This document shows positions 7,169 to 14,142 of a stretch of DNA of 64,000 bases, one piece after another; position 1 is the stretch's first letter, and each line of letters begins with the position of its first letter. This stretch comes from Actinacidiphila fildesensis (GTDB lineage Bacteria > Actinomycetota > Actinomycetes > Streptomycetales > Streptomycetaceae): assembly GCF_042652185.1 (NCBI RefSeq), contig NZ_JBHSIX010000004.1; one strand, given 5' to 3'. Position numbers and translations under genes: made by a program. The notes under the pieces were generated by a model. That model saw only the letters and a program-made list of their open reading frames with translations, was not told the origin of the DNA and searched no databases.

Positions 7169-9621
7169 ACAGGCTCAACAGCAAGCGCGCGAGCAGGCGT
7201 CCGGGCCGGCAGATCCTCGGGTTCGCCGCTCTCCTCGCGGCCCTCGTCATCGCCCTGCTGCCACTGCCCGTCACCACGTCCCAGGCCAGCGCCGCCGACG
7301 GCGAGGAGTCGGCCGTCACGCTCTCCGGCAGCAAGGGCCGCTACGACGACTTCTCCGCTCTGAAGGTCACCGTCCACCAGACGAAGAAGCTGCGGGCGCA
7401 GGGCGTCCGGGTGACCTGGACCGGCGGGGCACCGACCACCGACACCGAGTTCACCTCCAACTATCTGCAGATCATGCAGTGCTGGGGGGACGGCCGGAAC
7501 GGGCCCGACCGGGAGAACTGCGAGTTCGGTGCCTCGGGCATCGGCGGCACCGGCGGCCGGTGGGCCGGCCAGCGGGCGCTGCCCGACCAGGTCGACCCAG
7601 GCGAGAAGACGTACGTCCTGGACCCGGCGCACCCCTTCGACAACCCCTTCGTGCCGTTCCGCCCGGTCAAGGGAAAGCCGACCAAGTCGTCCACGGACTT
7701 CACCTACTTCGGGCCCATCGACACCAACGAGCAGCCGTTCGTACGCGTCGGGGCCGACGGCACCGGGGAGTCGGTCTTCGAGGCGCAGACCGTCGTCCAG
7801 GCGCCCCATCTCGGCTGCGGCGACGCCACGGCCGCCGGCCCGCGGCACTGCTGGCTGGTCGTCGTGCCGCGCGGGGCGCACGACACGGACGGTACGACGG
7901 CGACCGCCGGGGACAAGGTCGACGCGTCCGGGCTGTCCACCACCAGCTGGGAACAACGGCTCGTCTTCCGGCTGGACTTCCTGGCCACCGGCTCCTACTG
8001 CCCGATCGGCCAGCCCGAGTCCCGCACCATCGGTTCGGAGATGGTGACGGACGCCCTCACGTCCTGGCAGCCCACGCTCTGCCAGAGCACCGGTACGACC
8101 TTCGGGTTCAGCCAGAGCGGCGAGCCCTACGCCCGCCGCCAGGTGACGGCGGCGGCCGCCGCCGCCCCCGGTCTGGCCTTCACCCTCGACCCGGTGGAGG
8201 CCGCGGAAGGCGGGCCACCCGTCGTGCACGCGCCGGTCGCGGTCTCCGGCCTCACCCTCGGGTTCTACATCGAGACACCGGGCTCCGGCGAACTGCAGGA
8301 AATGAGACTGACGCCACGGCTCGTCGCGAAAATGCTCACGCATTCCTATATCCGTGACGTGCCGGGCTGGCAATTGGCGCAGCCGCCCGCACATGTGGCG
8401 AAGAATCCGGCGTCCCTGCGCAACGACCCGGAATTCATCGCCCTCAATCCGCAGTACAAGAACTGGGCGGTCGACGCGGCCCGGCCGCTTTCCCTGCTGG
8501 TGCCGCTGGACGAGACCGACACCGCGCGCCTGGTCTGGCAGTGGCTGCGGTCGGACCCGGAGGCCAGGGACTTCCTCGCCGGGAAGCCGGATCCCTGGGG
8601 CGCGAAGATCAATCCGTACTTCGGCAGCCTGACCCTGGACAAGGACACCGGCCTGACCGACTTCCCCAAGTCCGACCCGACGCTGTCGCCCGCGCTCTCC
8701 GTACCCCCGAACGACCCGCTCCAGTACGGGATCACCGACCTGGACCCGTACACCCAGGACATGCACGACAGCGCCCAGCGCACCCGGCGCGGCAACACCG
8801 GGCGGACGATCGTCGCCGAGCTCGACAGCAACGCCCACAAGGCGAAGCTGGTCAGCCAGGCCTCCAAGCCCGGCGACCGGGCCGTCATCGCCCTCGTCGA
8901 CTCCGCCTCCGCGGCCCGGTACGGACTGCGGACCGCCGCGCTGCGCACCGCCGACGGCACGTTCGTGAAGCCGACGAACGACGCGCTCGCCAAGGGCGTC
9001 GGCACGATGCGGCCGTCGGCCGTCCCCGGGGTGCTGACCCCCGACCCCGCGAGCGCCAGGGGCGGGGCGTACCCGCTGACCACCGTCACGTACGCCGCCG
9101 CCTCGACCGGCCGGCCCGCGGCGGACCGCGCGGCGTACAGCCGGCTCATGCGGTACGCGGCGGGGCCGGGCCAGACGCCCGGCGTGTCGGCGGGCCAGCT
9201 GCCGCCCGGCTACGCGCCCATGCCGCAGTCGCTGCGCACCCAGGCGCTCGCCGCCGCCACCACCCTGGAGAAGGCGACGGACCCGCCGGGGGCGGACGGC
9301 GGCGCCACGGCCGGCGCGGGATCCGCGGGCGGCACGGTCGGGACCTCGTCCGGCACCGGCGGCGGCGCGACGACCGGCGGTCCCGGCGGCGGCACCGCCG
9401 GCACGTCCGGCGGGCCACCGGCGTCCGCCACCCCGCCCGTGAACCCCGCCCAGCACATCGATCCGCAGAAGCAGAACGTCGTCCGCGCCACCGGCTCCAC
9501 GCCGGGCGCGGTGCTCGGCGCCATCCGCTGGGTGCTGCTGGCGGTCCTCGTCGCGGGCGGCGGCTCGGCGCTGGCCGGCCCGGCGATGCTCCAGTGGGGG
9601 GTGTGGCGCCGGCGGTCCTGA
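7165..9621 (+). CDS. Large secreted, C-terminally anchored PstS-like protein (degenerate PBP)
   Basis: 818 residues from the ATG at 7165, overlapping the upstream stop by 4 nt. It has an N-terminal signal peptide (...LLPLPVTTSQASA-AD), a large extracellular region, a Gly/Thr/Ser/Ala-rich stalk at ~710-770 and a C-terminal membrane helix (VLGAIRWVLLAVLVAGGGSA) with a short Arg tail. Some segments echo the PstS fold, such as MRLTPRLVAKMLTHSYI (compare LSGAVLTKIFTGKI in the neighbour) and GAYPLTTVTYAA near the C-lobe. It is much longer than any classical PBP and has extra Cys-containing loops. Likely an accessory or partner binding protein on the same stalked design; the ligand is unknown. Confidence 0.75.
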   Translation: MNRLNSKRASRRPGRQILGFAALLAALVIALLPLPVTTSQASAADGEESAVTLSGSKGRYDDFSALKVTVHQTKKLRAQGVRVTWTGGAPTTDTEFTSNYLQIMQCWGDGRNGPDRENCEFGASGIGGTGGRWAGQRALPDQVDPGEKTYVLDPAHPFDNPFVPFRPVKGKPTKSSTDFTYFGPIDTNEQPFVRVGADGTGESVFEAQTVVQAPHLGCGDATAAGPRHCWLVVVPRGAHDTDGTTATAGDKVDASGLSTTSWEQRLVFRLDFLATGSYCPIGQPESRTIGSEMVTDALTSWQPTLCQSTGTTFGFSQSGEPYARRQVTAAAAAAPGLAFTLDPVEAAEGGPPVVHAPVAVSGLTLGFYIETPGSGELQEMRLTPRLVAKMLTHSYIRDVPGWQLAQPPAHVAKNPASLRNDPEFIALNPQYKNWAVDAARPLSLLVPLDETDTARLVWQWLRSDPEARDFLAGKPDPWGAKINPYFGSLTLDKDTGLTDFPKSDPTLSPALSVPPNDPLQYGITDLDPYTQDMHDSAQRTRRGNTGRTIVAELDSNAHKAKLVSQASKPGDRAVIALVDSASAARYGLRTAALRTADGTFVKPTNDALAKGVGTMRPSAVPGVLTPDPASARGGAYPLTTVTYAAASTGRPAADRAAYSRLMRYAAGPGQTPGVSAGQLPPGYAPMPQSLRTQALAAATTLEKATDPPGADGGATAGAGSAGGTVGTSSGTGGGATTGGPGGGTAGTSGGPPASATPPVNPAQHIDPQKQNVVRATGSTPGAVLGAIRWVLLAVLVAGGGSALAGPAMLQWGVWRRRS

Positions 9622-9678
9622 GGAGGGCCGTTGCATGCCGGGGGATTCGTGGTGCCTGAAGGGGATACCAGCAGTCGC

Positions 9679-9694
9679 ATTCGCTGTGGCGAAT
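9679..9694. other. Small perfect hairpin between operon halves
   Basis: ATTCGC-TGTG-GCGAAT, 6-bp arms. A second small hairpin, GCCGAC-GG-GTCGGC, lies at 9791-9804. Both are in the 248-bp gap between the 818-residue protein and the secreted PstS-like gene, a gap that is relatively AT-rich and probably carries a promoter. Neither is a convincing terminator. Confidence 0.3.
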
Positions 9695-9869
9695 CTCCTA
9701 AGGGGTGCCTTGGAAACCCTCCCGTAACCTTTTCATCCGCCCCAATTGGTGGCCACCGCAACGTAATTCGGGAATTGTTTGCGGTGGCCGGCCGACGGGT
9801 CGGCAGCACGAAAGTCCGGATTTTGCTTGCACGTCCATTCGGTATCCGTTTATTCGGAGGAGAACAGAA

Positions 9870-10847
9870 GTGAACGTCAAGTCCCGCGCTCGTATCGGCT
9901 TCATCACCGCGACTGCCGCCATCAGCCTCGCCGCCATGGCCATCCCCGCCGCGGCCAACCCGCCGGCCGGCGAGTACCGGCAGCTCGCCGGGGTCGGTTC
10001 CGACACCACCCAGGACGTGGTGAACGGTCTCGGCGACGTCGTCACGAACGCGAGCGGCAAGATCATCGCCTCTTACGACGCGACCGGAACGTCCCCCATC
10101 AAGACGCGTGCGGTGGGCTGTGACACCCTTGCCCGCCCCGACGGTTCCGGGGCCGGTATCGCCGCCCTGAACAACGCCGTGGACAACAGCACCGGCTGCC
10201 TCGACTTCGCGCGCTCGTCGAGCGGCCCGTCGGACACCAGCACCACGGACCTGACCTTCATCCCGTTCGCGAAGGACGGCGTCACCTACGCCACGCGCTC
10301 CTTCAGCGCACTGCCGACGAACCTCACCAAGACCCAGCTGACCGATATCTACAAGTGCACGCTGACGTCGCTCAACGGCGTGACGATCCAGCCGCTGCTG
10401 CCGCAGACCGGTTCCGGCACGCGGAAGTTCTGGCTGAACACCCTCGGCCTGACCGACGCCACGATCGGCTCGTGCGTCAACGGCACGATCCAGGAGAACA
10501 ACGGCCTGGCCCTTACCAACAACAGCCAGATCATGCCGTACTCGATCGCCCAGTACATCGCGCAGGGCAAGAGCCTGCCGAACGTGCCGAACCGTCGTGG
10601 TTCGTCCGTGCTGCGCAACGTCAACGGCGTGGCTCCGACCACCGGCGGTGTCCTGAACACCTCCTTCCCGATCGTGCGCGACGTCTACAACGTCGTCCCG
10701 ACCGCGAAGCTGACCGACGCGCTCATCTCCTCCACCTTCGTCGGCACGACGTCGAAGGTCTGCGCCCAGACCACCGTCATCCAGAACTACGGCTTCGGCT
10801 CGCTGGGCGCGTCGTGCGGCTCGACCACGGTCAAGGGCGAGAAGTGA
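9870..10847 (+). CDS. Secreted PstS-like substrate-binding protein
   Basis: 325 residues from a GTG at 9870 with an excellent GGAGGAGA leader; the longer open frame from 9705 has no such signal. The signal peptide is MNVKSRARIGFITATAAISL...AAANPPAG with no lipobox and no C-terminal anchor, so the product is probably released or held non-covalently. It belongs to the phosphate-binding-like superfamily: YRQLAGVGSDTTQDVVNGLG at the start, RPDGSGAGIAALN, LTKTQLTDIYKCTLTSLNGV and QTGSGTRKFWLNTLGL (a TGSGT anion-binding-type loop). The base composition is slightly less extreme than its neighbours. A perfect-stem terminator follows at 10884. This is the third PstS-type protein in the cluster. Confidence 0.82.
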   Translation: MNVKSRARIGFITATAAISLAAMAIPAAANPPAGEYRQLAGVGSDTTQDVVNGLGDVVTNASGKIIASYDATGTSPIKTRAVGCDTLARPDGSGAGIAALNNAVDNSTGCLDFARSSSGPSDTSTTDLTFIPFAKDGVTYATRSFSALPTNLTKTQLTDIYKCTLTSLNGVTIQPLLPQTGSGTRKFWLNTLGLTDATIGSCVNGTIQENNGLALTNNSQIMPYSIAQYIAQGKSLPNVPNRRGSSVLRNVNGVAPTTGGVLNTSFPIVRDVYNVVPTAKLTDALISSTFVGTTSKVCAQTTVIQNYGFGSLGASCGSTTVKGEK

Positions 10848-10883
10848 CCTTGTGCCGGAGCTGATCTGACACCTCGTTCAACG

Positions 10884-10908
10884 GCCGGGCGCCTCTCAGG
10901 CGCCCGGC
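10884..10908 (+). terminator. Strong hairpin terminator
   Basis: GCCGGGCGCCT-CTC-AGGCGCCCGGC, a perfect 11-bp stem with a 3-nt loop followed by TT. It is 36 bp after the secreted PstS-like gene. Confidence 0.8.
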
Positions 10909-10950
10909 TTCCGTCCTGACCGCGGTACATCCCTTGGGGGGATCGCCACC

Positions 10951-12105
10951 ATGATCGTCATCGCACCACGGAAAGTCCCGGCCGTCTTGTTCGCCCTGGC
11001 GGCGGTCCTCCTCGCGGCCGCGGCCGCCCTGTTCGGCGCGGCCGCGCCGGCGCACGCCGGAGCCGCTGCGAGCGGGTCCGCTGCTAGCGCCGGGACGTTC
11101 GCGCCGACGCCCGCCGGCGGTGACCTCACCGCCGACCCGTTCCTGACGTCCCTGCGCACGTCCGCGGGCTGCCCGGCGGGCTTCGGCGCGTCGGCGGCCC
11201 TCCAGTTCGTCATGCCGGACGGCTCCGCCGTGACCATCCCCGGCGCCCGGGAGTCCGGTGGGTTCGACACCGGGCCGTTCACCCTCACCTACGACGCGAT
11301 CGGCGGAACGCTGGCGGACGTCATCGGCGCGCCGGTCGCCGACGGGGACCACGAGCTGCGCGTCACGTGCTGGAACGGCACCGGGGACGCGGCGCCCGCC
11401 GCCTTCTCCACCACCATCACCAGCACCGGTGACACCTGGACGGTGAAGTCCCAGGCCGTGCCCACCGCCACCACCCTGACGGCGAGCCCGGCGAGCCCGG
11501 CGGGCACCGCCGCCGCGGGCGCCGAGGTGACGCTGACGGGCGCCGTCGACCCGGCGGGGGCCGTCGGCAAGCTCGCGTTCTTCGACGGAGCGACGGCGTT
11601 GGGGGAGGCGGACGTGGTCTCCGGGCAGGCCACGGTGAAGACGTCCGCGCTCGTTGCTGGGGCGCATGACCTGACGGCGCGGTTCACGCCGGCGGATCCG
11701 GCGGCGTTCGTGGCGTCGACGTCGGCGGTGGTGACGTACACGGTCACGGCGGCGACGCAGTCGCCGTCACCGACGGATACGGGGTCTCCGACCCCTACGG
11801 ACACCGGGGTTCCGTCGCCCAGCGACACGGGATCGCCTACGGCGACGGATACGGGTTCGCCCAGTGCGTCGGCGACGACGGGGGACACGACGTCGGGCGC
11901 CGGCGGTACGTCCGGTGATGGCGGTACGGGCGGGAGTTCCGGCGGCGGGTCGACGGGTGGCAACGGGAGCCTTGCGCATACCGGTGCCGGGGCGGCGCTG
12001 CCGTTGGGGGTGGCCGCGGGTGTGCTGGCTGTGGCGGGTGTCGTGTTCGTGCGGCATGCGCGGCGGAGTGGGTTGTTGACGTTCGGTGCGCCGCGGCATC
12101 GCTGA
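10951..12105 (+). CDS. LAHTG cell-wall-anchored protein with Ig-like domain
   Basis: 384 residues from the ATG at 10951. Signal peptide ends near ...AAPAHA-GA. Next is an N-terminal domain with a Cys pair (AGCPAGFG ... VTCWNG), then an Ig-like bacterial repeat of the PTATTLTASPASPAGT ... AAGAEVTLTGAVDPAGAV ... GKLAFFDGATALGEADV type at ~170-260. A Ser/Pro/Thr/Asp stalk with SPTDTG repeats and a Gly-rich spacer follow. The C-terminus is a sorting signal: LAHTG at 341-345, a hydrophobic helix, then RHARRSG. LAxTG is the motif used by class E sortases of Streptomyces. The next gene encodes a sortase fold, but one without its catalytic residues, so anchoring probably depends on a housekeeping sortase elsewhere. 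Confidence 0.82.
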   Translation: MIVIAPRKVPAVLFALAAVLLAAAAALFGAAAPAHAGAAASGSAASAGTFAPTPAGGDLTADPFLTSLRTSAGCPAGFGASAALQFVMPDGSAVTIPGARESGGFDTGPFTLTYDAIGGTLADVIGAPVADGDHELRVTCWNGTGDAAPAAFSTTITSTGDTWTVKSQAVPTATTLTASPASPAGTAAAGAEVTLTGAVDPAGAVGKLAFFDGATALGEADVVSGQATVKTSALVAGAHDLTARFTPADPAAFVASTSAVVTYTVTAATQSPSPTDTGSPTPTDTGVPSPSDTGSPTATDTGSPSASATTGDTTSGAGGTSGDGGTGGSSGGGSTGGNGSLAHTGAGAALPLGVAAGVLAVAGVVFVRHARRSGLLTFGAPRHR

Positions 12106-12183
12106 CCGCCGGCCGCCGGCCGCCGGCCGCCGGCCGCCGGCCGCCGGCCGCCGGCCGCTGACCGCCGGCCGCCGGCCGCTGAC
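12106..12183. repeat. Tandem CCGCCGG heptamer array
   Basis: Starts immediately after the stop of the LAHTG gene. It is about eight near-perfect CCGCCGG units followed by two partial copies broken by TGACC. The unit contains self-complementary GGCCGCCGGCC-like stretches, so it can fold extensively. Length variation between strains would be expected; it may serve as a terminator. Confidence 0.8.
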
Positions 12184-12190
12184 CGGTGGT

Positions 12191-12320
12191 GGGCCGGGGG
12201 CCGGGCCCTCCGGGGCGGGGCTTCGAAATCGACTATTTACGGGCCTGGCGGCCCGCAAATAGCTCGGCAGCATTTCGAAACCCCACCCCTGCGGACCCGT
12301 CCCCCTTCCGTTCAAGCCGC
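12191..12320. repeat. Dispersed palindromic intergenic repeat, copy A
   Basis: Outer arms GGGGCTTCGAAAT (12217-12229) and ATTTCGAAACCCC (12272-12284) enclose an inner stem CTATTTACGGGCC/GGCCCGCAAATAG (12233-12262, 12 of 13 paired). The right flank ATTTCGAAACCCCACCCCTG and the left flank are almost identical to those of a second copy at 37803-37952, which has a different central loop. It sits between the heptamer array and the sortase-like gene. Confidence 0.75.
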
Positions 12321-12388
12321 CGGTCTCCGTCGGTGGCCGTTCAGGGCCGCCCCTCAGGTCCTCTCTCAACGACTTGGAGCGCATCCCC

Positions 12389-13306
12389 GTGACCGTGCTC
12401 GCCCCACCCGCCCCGCCCGCCATCCGGTCCCCCGAGCCCGTTGCCGAACGGCCGGCTCCCGCGCCCGGTATCGCGCTGGTGGGTGCCGCGCTGTGTGTTC
12501 TTGCGGCGTTGCTGCTCGGCTTCGCCGCGAACCTGACGATCGTGGGACATCTGCAGCATGCGCGCGACCAGCGCACCGCGTACGACGATCTGCGCGCCGA
12601 ACTCGCCATGGGTACCGCGCCGGTGGGACAGACGACGTTCGACGGTAAACCGTTGGAAGCGGGCGCGCCCATGGCGTTGTTGCGGATTCCGGCGCTCGGG
12701 CTGAAGCAGGTGGTCTTCGAGGGGACCACGTCGGGTGTGCTGCGGTCCGGGCCGGGGCACCGGCGGGATACGCCGTTTCCCGGGCAGGCGGGCACCAGTC
12801 AGATCTTGGGGCGGGCGTGGGGGTACGGGGGGCCGTTCAACGATGTTGCCCGGCTGCCGGTGGGCGCTGTGATCAAGGTGACGACCGGTCAGTCCACCGC
12901 TGAGTACCGGGTCACGGGGATCCGCAGGGACGGCGATCCGCTGCCCGCGGTTCTCGGTACGAACAAGGGGCGGCTGACGTTGGTCACCGCGACCGGCTGG
13001 GCCTATACGCCGTCGGGGGTCGTTCGGGTGGATGCGGATCTGGTGTCGGAGACACAGCCGAGTCCGCCCCGGCCGCGCCGGGCGGGGTGGATCGATGCCG
13101 CCGAGAAGCCGCTCGGGACCGAGAGCGGTGCCTGGATGTCGGTCTATCTGTGGTCGCAGGCGCTGCTGGCGGCCGCGCTGCTCACCGTGTGGACGCATCG
13201 ACGCTGGGGGCGGTGGCAGACCTGGATCACCGCCGTTCCGGTGCTCACCGCGCTCGGGGTCGCCGCGTCCGGGGCCGCGACCTGTCTGCTTCCCAATCTG
13301 CTCTGA
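12389..13306 (+). CDS. Sortase-fold protein lacking catalytic His and Cys
   Basis: 305 residues from the GTG at 12389 (GGAG 10 nt upstream; a TTG at 12374 is also in frame). N-terminal membrane helix at ~27-53, extracellular sortase beta-barrel at ~90-220, then two C-terminal membrane helices at ~250-270 and ~278-303. The barrel aligns with class E sortases: VLRSGPGHRRDTPFPGQAGT then SQILGRAWGYGGPFN. The family has AGHR here; this protein has LGRA (R142 in place of His). The TLxTC motif is TLVTATGW (A201 in place of Cys). Only the third catalytic position, Arg (R213 in GVVRVDADL), remains. Transpeptidation is therefore not expected. The position between an LAHTG protein and pstB suggests a structural or scaffold role, which is inference. 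Confidence 0.75.
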   Translation: MTVLAPPAPPAIRSPEPVAERPAPAPGIALVGAALCVLAALLLGFAANLTIVGHLQHARDQRTAYDDLRAELAMGTAPVGQTTFDGKPLEAGAPMALLRIPALGLKQVVFEGTTSGVLRSGPGHRRDTPFPGQAGTSQILGRAWGYGGPFNDVARLPVGAVIKVTTGQSTAEYRVTGIRRDGDPLPAVLGTNKGRLTLVTATGWAYTPSGVVRVDADLVSETQPSPPRPRRAGWIDAAEKPLGTESGAWMSVYLWSQALLAAALLTVWTHRRWGRWQTWITAVPVLTALGVAASGAATCLLPNLL

Positions 13307-13323
13307 GAACGGAGATCTGCACC

Positions 13324-14139
13324 ATGACCGATACCGAGGTACTTCCGGTTCTCAGCGAGACGGGCGCCGCCACGCTGCGGGCCGATGCTGTTTCCGCCTG
13401 GTTCGGCGATCACAAGGTCCTGGACCGGGTCTCGCTGACCATGCCCGCGCGCCAGGTCACCGCCCTCATCGGGCCCTCCGGCTGTGGCAAGTCGACGTTC
13501 CTGCGGGTGCTGAACCGGATGCACGAGCTGATCGGGTCCGCCTCGCTCGCCGGGCAGGTGCTGCTCGACGGGGAGGACATCTACGACCGGGGGCGCCGCA
13601 TCACCAGTGCTCGCCGGCAGATCGGGATGGTGTTCCAGAAGCCGAACCCGTTTCCCGCGATGTCGCTCTACGACAACGTGCTCGCCGGGCTGAAGCTCGG
13701 CGGGATCAAGTCCACCCGGGCCGGGCGGGACGATCTGGTCGAGGAGTGTCTGACGCGGGCCGGGCTCTGGAACGAGGTCAAGGACCGGCTGCGGCAGCCC
13801 GGTGGCGCGCTGTCCGGGGGGCAGCAGCAGCGGTTGTGCATCGCGCGGTCGTTGGCGGTGCGGCCGCGGGTGCTGTTGATGGACGAGCCGTGCTCGGCGC
13901 TCGACCCCACGTCGACCCGCCGCATCGAGGAGACGATCGCGGACCTCTCGTCCGAGGTCACCATCGTGATCGTCACCCACAACATGCAGCAGGCCGCGCG
14001 GGTGTCGGACTCCTGCGCGTTCTTCCTCGCCGAGCAGGGCACGCCGGGAGTCATCGTGGAGCACGGTCCGACGGACGCCATGTTCAGCGACCCGCAGGAC
14101 CCGCGCACCACCGACTACGTCAACGGCCGCTTCGGCTGA
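13324..14139 (+). CDS. pstB: Phosphate-type ABC transporter ATPase PstB
   Basis: 271 residues from the ATG at 13324, 17 bp after the pseudosortase stop. Complete ABC ATPase: Walker A GPSGCGKST, the PstB-typical QKPNPFPAMSLYDNV Q-loop, signature LSGGQQQRLCIARSL, Walker B VLLMDEP, and the H-loop in IVIVTHNMQQAARVSD. It energises the PstC/PstA pore at the cytoplasmic face. Its frame extends upstream to 13087, but that is inside the pseudosortase gene. pstB being separated from pstCA by five surface-protein genes is unusual. The stop is only 3 bp from the convergent phosphomutase stop, leaving no room for a terminator. Confidence 0.92.
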   Translation: MTDTEVLPVLSETGAATLRADAVSAWFGDHKVLDRVSLTMPARQVTALIGPSGCGKSTFLRVLNRMHELIGSASLAGQVLLDGEDIYDRGRRITSARRQIGMVFQKPNPFPAMSLYDNVLAGLKLGGIKSTRAGRDDLVEECLTRAGLWNEVKDRLRQPGGALSGGQQQRLCIARSLAVRPRVLLMDEPCSALDPTSTRRIEETIADLSSEVTIVIVTHNMQQAARVSDSCAFFLAEQGTPGVIVEHGPTDAMFSDPQDPRTTDYVNGRFG

Positions 14140-14142
14140 CCC

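Noticed and set aside
6523..9636. A 1037-residue open frame on the minus strand.
   Set aside because: Antisense shadow of the pstS and 818-residue genes caused by high GC; composition is Arg/Gly/Ala-rich without motifs.
9722..9760. Possible PHO box before the secreted PstS-like gene.
   Set aside because: One TTCATCCGCC-like unit is visible but no second unit at an 11-nt step.
12106..12183. CRISPR-like array.
   Set aside because: Units are 7 bp with no spacers; a simple tandem repeat.
12389..13306. Active class E sortase dedicated to the LAHTG protein.
   Set aside because: The positions of the catalytic His and Cys are Arg and Ala.
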